Program-made: the position numbers and the translations under genes | In this document: positions 1 through 6,773 of the stretch, piece by piece | Layout of the letters: every line of letters begins with the position of its first letter | How positions within the stretch are numbered: position 1 is the first letter of the stretch | Assembly (NCBI RefSeq): GCF_028737205.1 | Contig: NZ_JAQZAL010000012.1 | Span: 121,399-185,398 of the forward strand | Reading direction: 5' to 3' | DNA: 64,000 nucleotides | Origin: Actinomycetospora lutea | GTDB lineage: Bacteria > Actinomycetota > Actinomycetes > Mycobacteriales > Pseudonocardiaceae | The notes under the pieces: model-generated | What the model was told of the DNA's origin: nothing | The model's input: only the letters and a program-made list of their open reading frames with translations | Databases searched by the model: none

Positions 1-1
1 C

Positions 2-262
2 TACCGCACGCTGGTCCACGAGCTCGCCGTCGAGCCGCTGCAGACCCGCGAGACCGACGAGCACCGCTACATCACCTCGATGATGAGCGCGCTGCAGGGC
101 ACGCTGGTCGAGCGCCAGGTCTCGGAGATCAAGTCGCGGCTGCAGCGCCTGTCGCCGATCAACGACGCCGACGAGTACCACGAGCTCTACGGCGACCTGG
201 TCGCCCTCGAGCAGTACAAGAAGGCGCTGCGCGGCCGGGCGACGGGCGCGGTGTCGCTGTGA
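2..262 (+). CDS. dnaG: DNA primase DnaG, C-terminal fragment
   Basis: Only the last 86 residues are in the window; the gene begins upstream. The frame is open from base 2 to the TGA at 260-262. The residues form the helical C-terminal domain that in DnaG binds the replicative helicase DnaB. The tail segment LEQYKKALR followed by a short glycine/alanine end is typical of actinobacterial DnaG. The next gene starts inside the stop codon (GTGA), so the two are probably translationally coupled. The catalytic TOPRIM and zinc domains lie outside the window, so identity rests on the tail alone. Confidence 0.85.
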   Translation, partial: YRTLVHELAVEPLQTRETDEHRYITSMMSALQGTLVERQVSEIKSRLQRLSPINDADEYHELYGDLVALEQYKKALRGRATGAVSL

Positions 263-843
263 GCGGGGTGTTCGACCGGATCAGCGCCCTGCTCACGGGG
301 CGCGAGCCCGTGCCCGAGGGCTTCGCGGGCGCGCTCGACGAGGGCGAGCGGGTGATCGCCGACGGCCGCGGGCCGCGCGGCTCGATCGTGCTCGCCACCG
401 ACCTGGGGCTCTGGCTGCCGCCGGCGGCCTCGGGGCAGGGGGCGCGCCGCGTCGCCTGGCACCTCGTCACCAGGGCCCGGTGGGCCTCCGGCGCGCTCGA
501 GGTCGTCGAGGCCGACGAGGTCGCGGAGCTGGCCGGTGGCGTGGTCGTGCTCGCCGACCGGGCGCCGCGCCGCGTCCCGCTGACCGAGCCGGGCCGCGTG
601 CCCGAGACCGTGCACCAGCGGGTCACCGTGGCGGTCAAGGACAGCCAGCACCACGACCTCGGGGACGGCGGCGCGTGGTTCGTCCAGCGCCGCGTGCCCG
701 GCGCCGGCATCGTGCTGCACGTGCGCCCCGACCCGGGTACCGACCCGGAGGTCGTGCGCACCGTCGCGGCCGGGGTGGGCGAGAAGCTGCGGGCCGGACG
801 CGACGCGGAGCGGAGCCGGACCACCGGGGACGCCCGCCCGTGA
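259..843 (+). CDS. Conserved actinobacterial hypothetical protein, dnaG-linked
   Basis: This 194-residue protein starts at a GTG that overlaps the dnaG stop by 4 bp. It has no membrane segment, signal peptide or metal motif. The middle (about residues 25-130) looks like a compact beta-rich fold, with alternating hydrophobic strands such as GSIVLATDLGLWL and GGVVVLADRAPRRVPL. The C-terminus is charged and probably disordered. Proteins of this size follow dnaG in many actinobacteria, but I know of no assigned function. The stop overlaps the start of the methyltransferase downstream by 4 bp, which makes a three-gene unit with dnaG. Confidence 0.75.
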   Translation: MSGVFDRISALLTGREPVPEGFAGALDEGERVIADGRGPRGSIVLATDLGLWLPPAASGQGARRVAWHLVTRARWASGALEVVEADEVAELAGGVVVLADRAPRRVPLTEPGRVPETVHQRVTVAVKDSQHHDLGDGGAWFVQRRVPGAGIVLHVRPDPGTDPEVVRTVAAGVGEKLRAGRDAERSRTTGDARP

Positions 844-1610
844 CGCTCACGTGGGACCCGGCGCTCTACCGCCGCCACGACGACCACCGGGCGCGCCCGT
901 TCCTCGACCTCGTCGGCCGGGTGGGCGCGACGGCCCCGCGCGAGGTGGTCGACCTCGGCTGCGGGCCGGGGCACCTCACCGGGGTGCTCGCGGCGCGGTG
1001 GCCGGACGCGCGCCTGCGGGCCTCGGACGCGTCGCCGCATATGGTCGCCGCGGCGCGCGAGCTCGGGGTCGACGCCGAGCAGGCCGACGTCCGCGACTTC
1101 GCGCCCGGCGCCGAGACCGACGTGGTCGTGTGCAACGCGGTGCTGCACTGGGTGCCCGAGCACCGCGAGCTCCTGTCCCGCTGGGCCGCGGAGCTGCCGG
1201 CCGGCGGCTGGCTCGCGGTGCAGGTGCCGGGCAACGAGCAGTCGCCCTCGCACGTGATCGCCCGGGACCTCCTGGCCACCCCGGCCTGGACGGACCTCGT
1301 GCCGGAAGGCCTGCCCGCCTACGGGGTCGGCACGCCCGAGGAGTACGCCCGGCTGCTGGCGGCCGCCCGCCCCGGCGGGGTCGTCGACTGCTGGGAGACG
1401 ACGTACCTGCACCCGCTGACCGGGGACGACCCGGTGGGCGACTGGATCGCCGGTACCACCCTGCGTCCGGTGCGCGACGTGCTCGACGACGCCGGGTGGG
1501 AGCGCCTGCGGGCGGAGCTCGCACCCCGCCTGCGCGACGCCTACCCGCCCGACGACGCCGGCGTCACCTGGTTCGGGTTCCGCCGGGTGTTCGCGGTGCT
1601 GGGCCTCTGA
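840..1610 (+). CDS. tam: Trans-aconitate 2-methyltransferase (SAM-dependent)
   Basis: A 256-residue class I methyltransferase that would methylate trans-aconitate, an inhibitory by-product of the citric acid cycle, using S-adenosylmethionine in the cytoplasm. The N-terminus has the family W-P-x-x-Y opening. SAM motif I is VVDLGCGPGHLT (about 36-47), an acidic residue ends the second strand (ASDAS), and NAVLHWVPEH (about 99-108) is the Tam signature. The C-terminal half contains conserved W-E-T-T-Y-x-H and F-x-F-R-R-x-F-x-V stretches. The length fits the family. The GTG start overlaps the previous stop by 4 bp. A related small-molecule methyltransferase remains possible. Confidence 0.85.
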   Translation: MTLTWDPALYRRHDDHRARPFLDLVGRVGATAPREVVDLGCGPGHLTGVLAARWPDARLRASDASPHMVAAARELGVDAEQADVRDFAPGAETDVVVCNAVLHWVPEHRELLSRWAAELPAGGWLAVQVPGNEQSPSHVIARDLLATPAWTDLVPEGLPAYGVGTPEEYARLLAAARPGGVVDCWETTYLHPLTGDDPVGDWIAGTTLRPVRDVLDDAGWERLRAELAPRLRDAYPPDDAGVTWFGFRRVFAVLGL

Positions 1611-1629
1611 GGGTCCCGGGCGACCGGGG

Positions 1630-1905
1630 TCAGCGCCCGTTCCCGTTGGCGGCCGCCCGACCGGGCGCGGAGGGTTGCCCGCCCCCGGACGGACCCGACG
1701 ACGCGACCTTCTCCCTGGCCATCGCCACGCCCGTCTGCACGGCCTCGCCGGCCTTCGCGCGGGCGACACCGGCCGCCCCCTGCACGCTCGGGTGGTCGGC
1801 CACCTGGCGGTAGGCCCGGGCGATCTGCTCGTAGCGCTCGCGGCCGGCCCGCGCACCGAGGACGTACCCCACGCCGGCACCCAGCAGGAACGGAATGATC
1901 TTCAT
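1630..1905 (-). CDS. YtxH-like small membrane protein
   Basis: A 91-residue protein with one N-terminal membrane segment (IIPFLLGAGVGYVLGARAG, residues 3-21), then a basic GRERYEQI motif and an amphipathic alanine-rich helix, ending in a low-complexity Ser/Gly/Pro tail. This is the usual plan of actinobacterial YtxH-domain proteins, which are membrane-anchored and of unknown function. An SD-like GGGGAGGAGA lies just upstream of the ATG on the minus strand. It converges on the tam gene with only 19 bp between stops. Confidence 0.75.
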   Translation of the reverse strand: MKIIPFLLGAGVGYVLGARAGRERYEQIARAYRQVADHPSVQGAAGVARAKAGEAVQTGVAMAREKVASSGPSGGGQPSAPGRAAANGNGR

Positions 1906-2023
1906 GCGTTTCTCCTCCCCGACGTCTGGTGGCGCCCATCCTGCCCCACCCCGTGCGGAGGGGCGGTGGGGCCCGTGAGGTAGCGTGGAGGAGTCCGAAC
2001 GCGAGCCGTCCCGGACACAGCGG

Positions 2024-2096
2024 TCCTCCGTAGCTCAATCGGCAGAGCATTCGACTGTTAATCGAAGGGTTACTGGTTCGAGTCCAGTCGGAGGAG
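2024..2096 (+). tRNA. tRNA-Asn (anticodon GTT)
   Basis: A complete cloverleaf is visible. The acceptor arms TCCTCCG and CGGAGGA pair, the anticodon arm TTCGA-CTGTTAA-TCGAA carries GTT, and the T-arm has GGTTCGAGTCC. The discriminator is G, and the 3' CCA is not encoded in full. A strong rho-independent terminator follows a few bases later. Confidence 0.96.
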
Positions 2097-2099
2097 CCG

Positions 2100-2136
2100 A
2101 AAGCCCCGGGTCAGTCTCCTGACCTGGGGCTTTTCT
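2100..2136 (+). terminator. Rho-independent terminator after tRNA-Asn
   Basis: An inverted repeat AAGCCCC...GTCAG / CTGAC..GGGGCTT forms a long stem with a 4-base loop followed by a T-rich tail (TTTTCTCT). It ends the tRNA-Asn transcript. Confidence 0.85.
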
Positions 2137-2161
2137 CTGTGTGGCGCGCGATGATCCTCCT

Positions 2162-2959
2162 GTGACGTCCGACGACGGCTACCTCCTCGACAACCGCCGG
2201 ACCCCGGCCGGGCACCGGCTGACCGCGCTCGGCGAGCTCTTCGACGCCTCCACGTTCCGGCACCTCGACGCGCTCGGGGTGGGGCCCGGCTGGCGGTGCT
2301 GGGAGGTCGGCGCGGGCGGGCGGAGCGTCCCGGTCGGGCTCGCCGAGCGCGTCGGCCCCGACGGCTCGGTGATCGCCACCGACGTCGACACGTCATGGCT
2401 CGGCACCTCGGACGGCGTGCTCGAGGTCCGGCGCCACGACGTCGGGAGCGACGCGCCGCCCGCCACGGACCTCGACCTCGTGCACGCCCGGCTCGTCCTC
2501 ACCCACGTGCCGGCGCGGGACCGCGCGCTCGCCGCGATGGTGGCGTCGCTGCGCCCCGGCGGGTGGCTCGTGGTCGAGGACGCCGACCCCGGCCTGCAGC
2601 CCCTGCTCTGCCCGGAGGACCGCGGCCCCGCCGAGCAGCTGGCCAACCGCCTACGCCGGGGCTTCCGCGCGCTGATGGCCGACCGCGACGCCGACCTCGC
2701 CCTCGGCCGGACCCTGCCCCGGCGGCTGCGCGAGCACGGACTCGTCGACGTCGTCGCCGACGCCTTCTTCCCGATCGCCGGGCCGGCGTGCACGGCGCTG
2801 GAGATCGCGACCGTGGAGCAGATCCGCCCGCGTCTCGTCGAGAGCGGCGTCGCGTCGCCCGACGACGTCGACCGGCACCTCGAGAACCTCCGGGCCGGCC
2901 GCCTGCCCGACCTCGCGACGTCGCCGATGGTGACCGCCCGGGGCCGGCGAGTGGCCTGA
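2162..2959 (+). CDS. Class I SAM-dependent methyltransferase
   Basis: A methyltransferase of about 265 residues and unknown substrate. Motif I is WEVGAGGRSVP (about 47-57), followed by an acidic strand end ATDVDTSWL, a post-I loop DLVHARLVLTHVP and the motif-III-like LRPGGWLVVEDAD. The C-terminal part is helical, as in actinobacterial methyltransferases that modify small molecules. Two GTG starts are possible: 2141, which lies within or just beyond the terminator tail, and 2162. I prefer 2162 because it clears the terminator and leaves a normal short N-terminus before GYLLDN. The gene stands alone, just after tRNA-Asn. Confidence 0.72.
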   Translation: MTSDDGYLLDNRRTPAGHRLTALGELFDASTFRHLDALGVGPGWRCWEVGAGGRSVPVGLAERVGPDGSVIATDVDTSWLGTSDGVLEVRRHDVGSDAPPATDLDLVHARLVLTHVPARDRALAAMVASLRPGGWLVVEDADPGLQPLLCPEDRGPAEQLANRLRRGFRALMADRDADLALGRTLPRRLREHGLVDVVADAFFPIAGPACTALEIATVEQIRPRLVESGVASPDDVDRHLENLRAGRLPDLATSPMVTARGRRVA

Positions 2960-2980
2960 CGGCCAGCTGATCTTCACCAC

Positions 2981-3013
2981 GTCGAGTGAACCCGTACCCG
3001 AGTCGAGTGAACC
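2981..3013. repeat. Direct repeat GTCGAGTGAACC x2, 21-bp period
   Basis: The 12-mer GTCGAGTGAACC occurs at 2981-2992 and again at 3002-3013, exactly two helical turns apart and in the same orientation. It could be a protein-binding site, but no neighbouring promoter is obvious, since both flanking genes end here. Confidence 0.6.
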
Positions 3014-3190
3014 TGGGCGCAGGCCTCTGGTGCCGCCGAGGCCGTCCGGGCACGCTCTGCCTCGAGCCGGTGAGGGAGTCCCGGTGAACCGGTGCCCGGG
3101 GGGCGCCGACGGCGAGGTGGTGGGCCGGACCAGGCAGCTGGGGAGCGGGCCCCCGGCCCACCATCATCGCACCCGCACCGTCCTCAGGTC

Positions 3191-3225
3191 GGGGTCGTCG
3201 GGGTCGTCGGGGTCGTCGGGGTCGT
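3191..3225. repeat. Tandem repeat of GGGGTCGTC, four units
   Basis: Three full copies of GGGGTCGTC and a partial fourth lie head to tail in non-coding sequence. This is a simple microsatellite-type tract that could slip in replication. No function is evident. Confidence 0.8.
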
Positions 3226-3343
3226 ACCCGGCGGCGTGGACACGGTGGTCGTCGTCGCGTCGGTGCGCCGATGTCGGCCCTTCCCCGACATGCGGCGACG
3301 GAACACGCCGTTCGGCCTCACTGGTCATCGGCTCGTCCCGGTC

Positions 3344-4576
3344 TTACACCGCATCGATGGGCGCGCCGTTGCCGGCCGTCCCGGTCGGGCGACGCTGGAC
3401 GCGGTACAGGCGCTGTGCTCCGCGGACACCCTTGAACTTGCGTGGTGCCGCGGCGCGGAAGTGGAACGGCGGATCGTCCGGCGCCGCGGCGACCACCGCG
3501 TCGCGGACCGCGGCCGTGATCGTCACGTGGTCCGGGCGCGCGGTCTCGGTGACGCGGCTGGCGAGGTTCACCGGCGGGCCGAACCAGTCGCCCGCGTGCG
3601 GCACCCCGACGCCCTTCGCGATCCCGACGCGCAGGCCGGGGCGCCCGTCCCCCTCCTTCGACCACACGTCGACGAGGTCGAGCGCGGCCGTGACGAGCAG
3701 GGTGGGATCGGGTGAGACGAGCATGACCGCGTCGCCGATCGTCTTGGCCAGGCGCACCGGCCACGCCGACACCTCGGTGGCGCAGGCGGAGAGCATCTCG
3801 GCGACCTCGCTGAGCTCGACGGCCGAGACCGACTCGCCGAGGTCGGTGAACCCGACGAGGTCGGCGAAGCAGACGGTGACGTCCTGCGCGCCGCGCAGCC
3901 GGCCCGCGCTCGACTCCTCGACGGCCAGCGCGTGCGAGCGGATGCGGTCGGCGAGCGCGGCGGCCACGAGGTGCACCAGGTGCAGCGAGTCGTCCTCGAC
4001 GATCCGGCGCGCCTCGGTGGCGTAGCGCAGGGCCATCTCCGGCTCCGGCTCGCCGGGCCGCAGCAGCGCCTCGCCGAGCAGCCCGCCGAGGGCGTCGGCG
4101 ATGTTGAGCACGCCGCGACCGACGGCCCGCACGACGGGCATCATCTCCTCGTCGGAGAAGCCCAGGCTGCGGTAGCGGTGGATCCGCTCGGCGATCTCGA
4201 CGTCCTCGTCGGTGTAGATCGGCTCGTCGGGGTCGGGCGCGAGGGGGCGCCCGAGGGCCTGGAACCAGCGCCGCACGACCTCGATGTCGATGTCGGCGAT
4301 CCGGCAGACGTCGTTGAGCGAGTGGCCGTCCTCGGGACGCAGGGTGCGCTCGAGCAGGAGCAGGCCGAGCCGGTCGCGCGCGATCGCGTCGCGCATGGCC
4401 TCGAAGTCGACGCCGTCGGCGGCGAGCGACTCGAGGACCGAGACCCGGGTGCGGCGCGCGTCGCCGGTCAGCCCGTCGAGGAGCCCGGCGCGCTCGTAGT
4501 CGCCCTCCGCCATCACCGACCGGATCCGTGCCGGGATGGGCAGGGATGTGCGGGGTCGCGGCGGCACGTCGTTCAT
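3344..4576 (-). CDS. Class III adenylate cyclase with Rv1264-like N-terminal regulatory domain
   Basis: A 410-residue soluble cyclase that would make cAMP from ATP. Residues 1 to about 215 are all-helical and contain an HTH-like stretch (SLNDVCRIADIDIEVVRRW). This resembles the autoinhibitory, pH-sensing domain of the mycobacterial cyclase Rv1264. The C-terminal catalytic domain has both metal aspartates (CFADLVGFTDLGE and KTIGDAVM), the adenine-selecting lysine in AKTIGD, and the transition-state Asn/Arg pair in PVNLASRVTE, so it should be active. The ATG at 4576 is chosen because the open frame further upstream reads into the divergent gene and has no family-like residues. An adenylate rather than guanylate role is inferred from the lysine. 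Confidence 0.88.
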   Translation of the reverse strand: MNDVPPRPRTSLPIPARIRSVMAEGDYERAGLLDGLTGDARRTRVSVLESLAADGVDFEAMRDAIARDRLGLLLLERTLRPEDGHSLNDVCRIADIDIEVVRRWFQALGRPLAPDPDEPIYTDEDVEIAERIHRYRSLGFSDEEMMPVVRAVGRGVLNIADALGGLLGEALLRPGEPEPEMALRYATEARRIVEDDSLHLVHLVAAALADRIRSHALAVEESSAGRLRGAQDVTVCFADLVGFTDLGESVSAVELSEVAEMLSACATEVSAWPVRLAKTIGDAVMLVSPDPTLLVTAALDLVDVWSKEGDGRPGLRVGIAKGVGVPHAGDWFGPPVNLASRVTETARPDHVTITAAVRDAVVAAAPDDPPFHFRAAAPRKFKGVRGAQRLYRVQRRPTGTAGNGAPIDAV

Positions 4577-4655
4577 GGTGCCAGCGGGGTGCGAGCCCGA
4601 CATCTCGTGACCGGCCTTGCGTACCGTGGCGGGGTCGGGAGACACGGGAGGATCC

Positions 4656-5567
4656 ATGACCGGCGGCCCGCGCCTGCTCGCCACGAGCGACCTGCACGTC
4701 AACCGCTCGGAGAACGAGGACCTGGTCCGCGAGCTGCACCCGACGCACCCCGGCGACTGGCTGATCGTCGCCGGCGACATCGGCGACCGCGTCGCCACCG
4801 TCGCGTGGACCCTGGAGATCCTGGCCGCGCGCTTCGCGCAGGTCATCTGGGTGCCGGGCAACCACGAGCTGTGGACGCCGCCGGGCGACGAGGTCGACCT
4901 CGTCGGCCCCGCCCGCTACGACCACCTCGTCGAGATGGCGCGGGGGCTGGGCGTCCTCACCCCGGAGGACCCGTGGCCGGTGTGGGAGGGAGCCGGCGGG
5001 CCGGCGCTCGTGTGCCCGATGTTCGTGCTCTACGACTACAGCGTCCGGCCGCCCTCGATCCCCGCCGACTGGTCGAACGACGCGGCGCTCGAGGTCGCCC
5101 GCGAGGCCGGCGTGGTGTGCACCGACGAGGTCCTCATGTCGTGCGACCCGTTCCCCGGTGCCGCCGCGTGGTGCGCCGACCGCCTCGCCCGCACCGAGGC
5201 GCGCCTCGCCGAGCGGCCGGCGGGCCTGCCGACCGTGCTGGTCAACCACTGGCCGCTGAGCCCGCACCCGACGCGCATCCTGCGCCACCCCGAGTTCGCG
5301 CTCTGGTGCGGCACGACGGCCACGGCCGACTGGCACGTCCGCCACGACGCGGCGGTCGTCGTCTACGGGCACCTCCACATCCCCCGCACGACCGTCGAGG
5401 ACGGCGTGCGCTGCGAGGAGGTCTCGGTGGGCTATCCGCGCGAGTGGCAGCGCCACGGCCTCGTGCGCGGCGCGCTGCGGGAGATCCTGCCGGGGCCCGG
5501 CGGCGACGGGCCCGACCCGTTCACCGTCTGGGCCGCCGAGCAGCGCGCGCAGTGGGCGCGGACGTGA
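4656..5567 (+). CDS. Metallophosphoesterase, PptH-like phosphopantetheine hydrolase
   Basis: A 303-residue calcineurin-type phosphoesterase. Metal ligands are visible in order: SDLHVN (D12, H14), AGDIGD (D41), GNHE (N69, H70), a VNHWPL histidine and YGHLH. In Mycobacterium tuberculosis the gene next to pptT encodes PptH (Rv2795c), which removes phosphopantetheine from acyl carrier proteins and opposes PptT. The same gene order and a 4-bp overlap with the pptT-like gene here suggest the same role. The start at 4656 has a GGGAGG ribosome binding site 6 bases upstream. The substrate is inferred from synteny. Confidence 0.8.
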   Translation: MTGGPRLLATSDLHVNRSENEDLVRELHPTHPGDWLIVAGDIGDRVATVAWTLEILAARFAQVIWVPGNHELWTPPGDEVDLVGPARYDHLVEMARGLGVLTPEDPWPVWEGAGGPALVCPMFVLYDYSVRPPSIPADWSNDAALEVAREAGVVCTDEVLMSCDPFPGAAAWCADRLARTEARLAERPAGLPTVLVNHWPLSPHPTRILRHPEFALWCGTTATADWHVRHDAAVVVYGHLHIPRTTVEDGVRCEEVSVGYPREWQRHGLVRGALREILPGPGGDGPDPFTVWAAEQRAQWART

Positions 5568-6244
5568 CCACCGGTGTGGCGGCCCTCGACGCCGTCCTCC
5601 CCGGCGCCGTGGTCACCGCGGCGCGGACCGACGACGACCCGCAGGCCGTGCTCGCCGCCGAGGAGGAGCCCGCGGTGGCGAGGGCCGTGGCGTCGCGGCG
5701 CGCGGAGTTCACGACGGCGCGGGGGTGCGCGCGCGACGCGCTCGTCCGCCTCGGCGCACCGGCCGCGGCCATCCCGGTGGGGGAGCGCCGCGCGCCGGTC
5801 TGGCCCGACGGCGTCGTCGGCGCGATCACGCACTGCGCCGGCTTCCGCGGCGCGGCGGTGGCGTGGCGCGACGCCGTGCGCGCCGTCGGCCTCGACGCCG
5901 AGCCGCACGTCGCCCTGCCCGACGGCGTCCTCGAGGCGGTGTCGGACGCCGGCGAGCGGGCCGTCCTCGCCTCGTTGGCCGCGGCCTCGCCGGAGGTGCG
6001 GTGGGACAAGCTCCTGTTCAGCGCCAAGGAGAGCGTCTACAAGGCGTGGTTCCCGCTGACCGGGCGCTGGCTGGGGTTCGAGGAGGCGGAGCTCGTGCCC
6101 GCGCCGGACGGGACCTTCCGCGCCGCCCTGCGCGTGCCGGGTCCGGTGGTCGACGGGGCCGAGGTGACGGGGTTCGACGGGCGCTGGATGGTGCGCGACG
6201 GTCTGGTGATCACGGCGATCGCGCTGCCGGCGCGGGGTGCCTGA
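5564..6244 (+). CDS. pptT: 4'-phosphopantetheinyl transferase, PptT/EntD type
   Basis: A 226-residue transferase that moves the phosphopantetheine arm of coenzyme A onto a serine of carrier proteins, activating fatty-acid, polyketide and siderophore synthases. The family blocks are present: RRAEFTTARGCAR (about 45-57), GAITHCAG (about 86-93), the magnesium site GLDAEP (D111, E113) and WDKLLFSAKESVYKAWFPLT (about 147-166, catalytic E156). The GTG start overlaps the phosphoesterase stop by 4 bp. It is the second gene of a three-gene operon with its probable antagonist. Confidence 0.93.
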   Translation: MTTGVAALDAVLPGAVVTAARTDDDPQAVLAAEEEPAVARAVASRRAEFTTARGCARDALVRLGAPAAAIPVGERRAPVWPDGVVGAITHCAGFRGAAVAWRDAVRAVGLDAEPHVALPDGVLEAVSDAGERAVLASLAAASPEVRWDKLLFSAKESVYKAWFPLTGRWLGFEEAELVPAPDGTFRAALRVPGPVVDGAEVTGFDGRWMVRDGLVITAIALPARGA

Positions 6245-6762
6245 TGCGCGACGAGGCCTGGTGGGAGAGCTACGAGTCGATCGTCGAGCAGCGCATCCGC
6301 GACGCCCAGGACGAGGGCAAGTTCGACGGGCTGCGCGGCGCCGGCCGGCCGCTGCGCGGAGGGGACCGGCCCGACGACGAGAACTGGTGGCTGCGCTCCT
6401 ACCTGGAGCGCGAGGGCATCCCCAACGACGTGCTCCTGCCCACCCCGCTGCGCCTGCGCCGCGAGATCGACCGCCTGCCCGAGACCGTCCGCGAGATGGA
6501 GACCGAGCGCGAGGTCCGCGACGCCGTGGCCGCCCTGGCCGCCCGCGTCGCCCGATGGCTGCGCTTCCCGGACGGCCCCCAGGTCTCGGTGTCGATGCCG
6601 CGTGCCGACGACGTCGTGGCGCGGTGGCGTGCGGAGCGGGGCTCGAGGTCGGCGCCCTCTCCGCCGCCCTCTCCGCCGCCCTCTCCGCCGCTCGTGCCGC
6701 TGCCCGAGCCCGACGACCGTCGCTCCCGGTGGCGGGCGTGGTGGCGTCGCCGCCGCTCGTGA
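6244..6762 (+). CDS. DUF1992 (DnaJ-C28-like) protein
   Basis: A 172-residue cytoplasmic protein. Residues 1-80 match the DUF1992 pattern: WESYESIVEQRIRDAQDEG, the FDGLRGAGRPL motif, and PTPLRLRREIDRL. The C-terminal third is unusual, a proline-rich tract (PSPPPSPPPSPP) built from imperfect CCCTCTCCGCCG repeats and a basic WRAWWRRRR end, so it is probably disordered. The ATG overlaps the pptT stop by one base (TGATG), so it belongs to the same operon. Function is unknown; family members are called DnaJ homologs but this one has no J-domain. Confidence 0.8.
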   Translation: MRDEAWWESYESIVEQRIRDAQDEGKFDGLRGAGRPLRGGDRPDDENWWLRSYLEREGIPNDVLLPTPLRLRREIDRLPETVREMETEREVRDAVAALAARVARWLRFPDGPQVSVSMPRADDVVARWRAERGSRSAPSPPPSPPPSPPLVPLPEPDDRRSRWRAWWRRRRS

Positions 6763-6773
6763 TCGGCGCGCGG

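Larger units (their letters stand above)
2960..3343. other. Intergenic region with short repeats, no gene seen
   Basis: About 384 bp separate the methyltransferase and the cyclase, which converge here. I found no convincing gene. It holds two 12-bp direct repeats (2981-3013) and a short 9-bp tandem repeat (3191-3225), listed separately. Confidence 0.6.

Noticed and set aside
3191..3225. A CRISPR array
   Set aside because: The units are 9 bp with no spacers, so it is a simple tandem repeat.
3318..5456. A 712-residue minus-strand open frame
   Set aside because: It overlaps the cyclase and the phosphoesterase genes in the wrong frame, and its translation has no family features.
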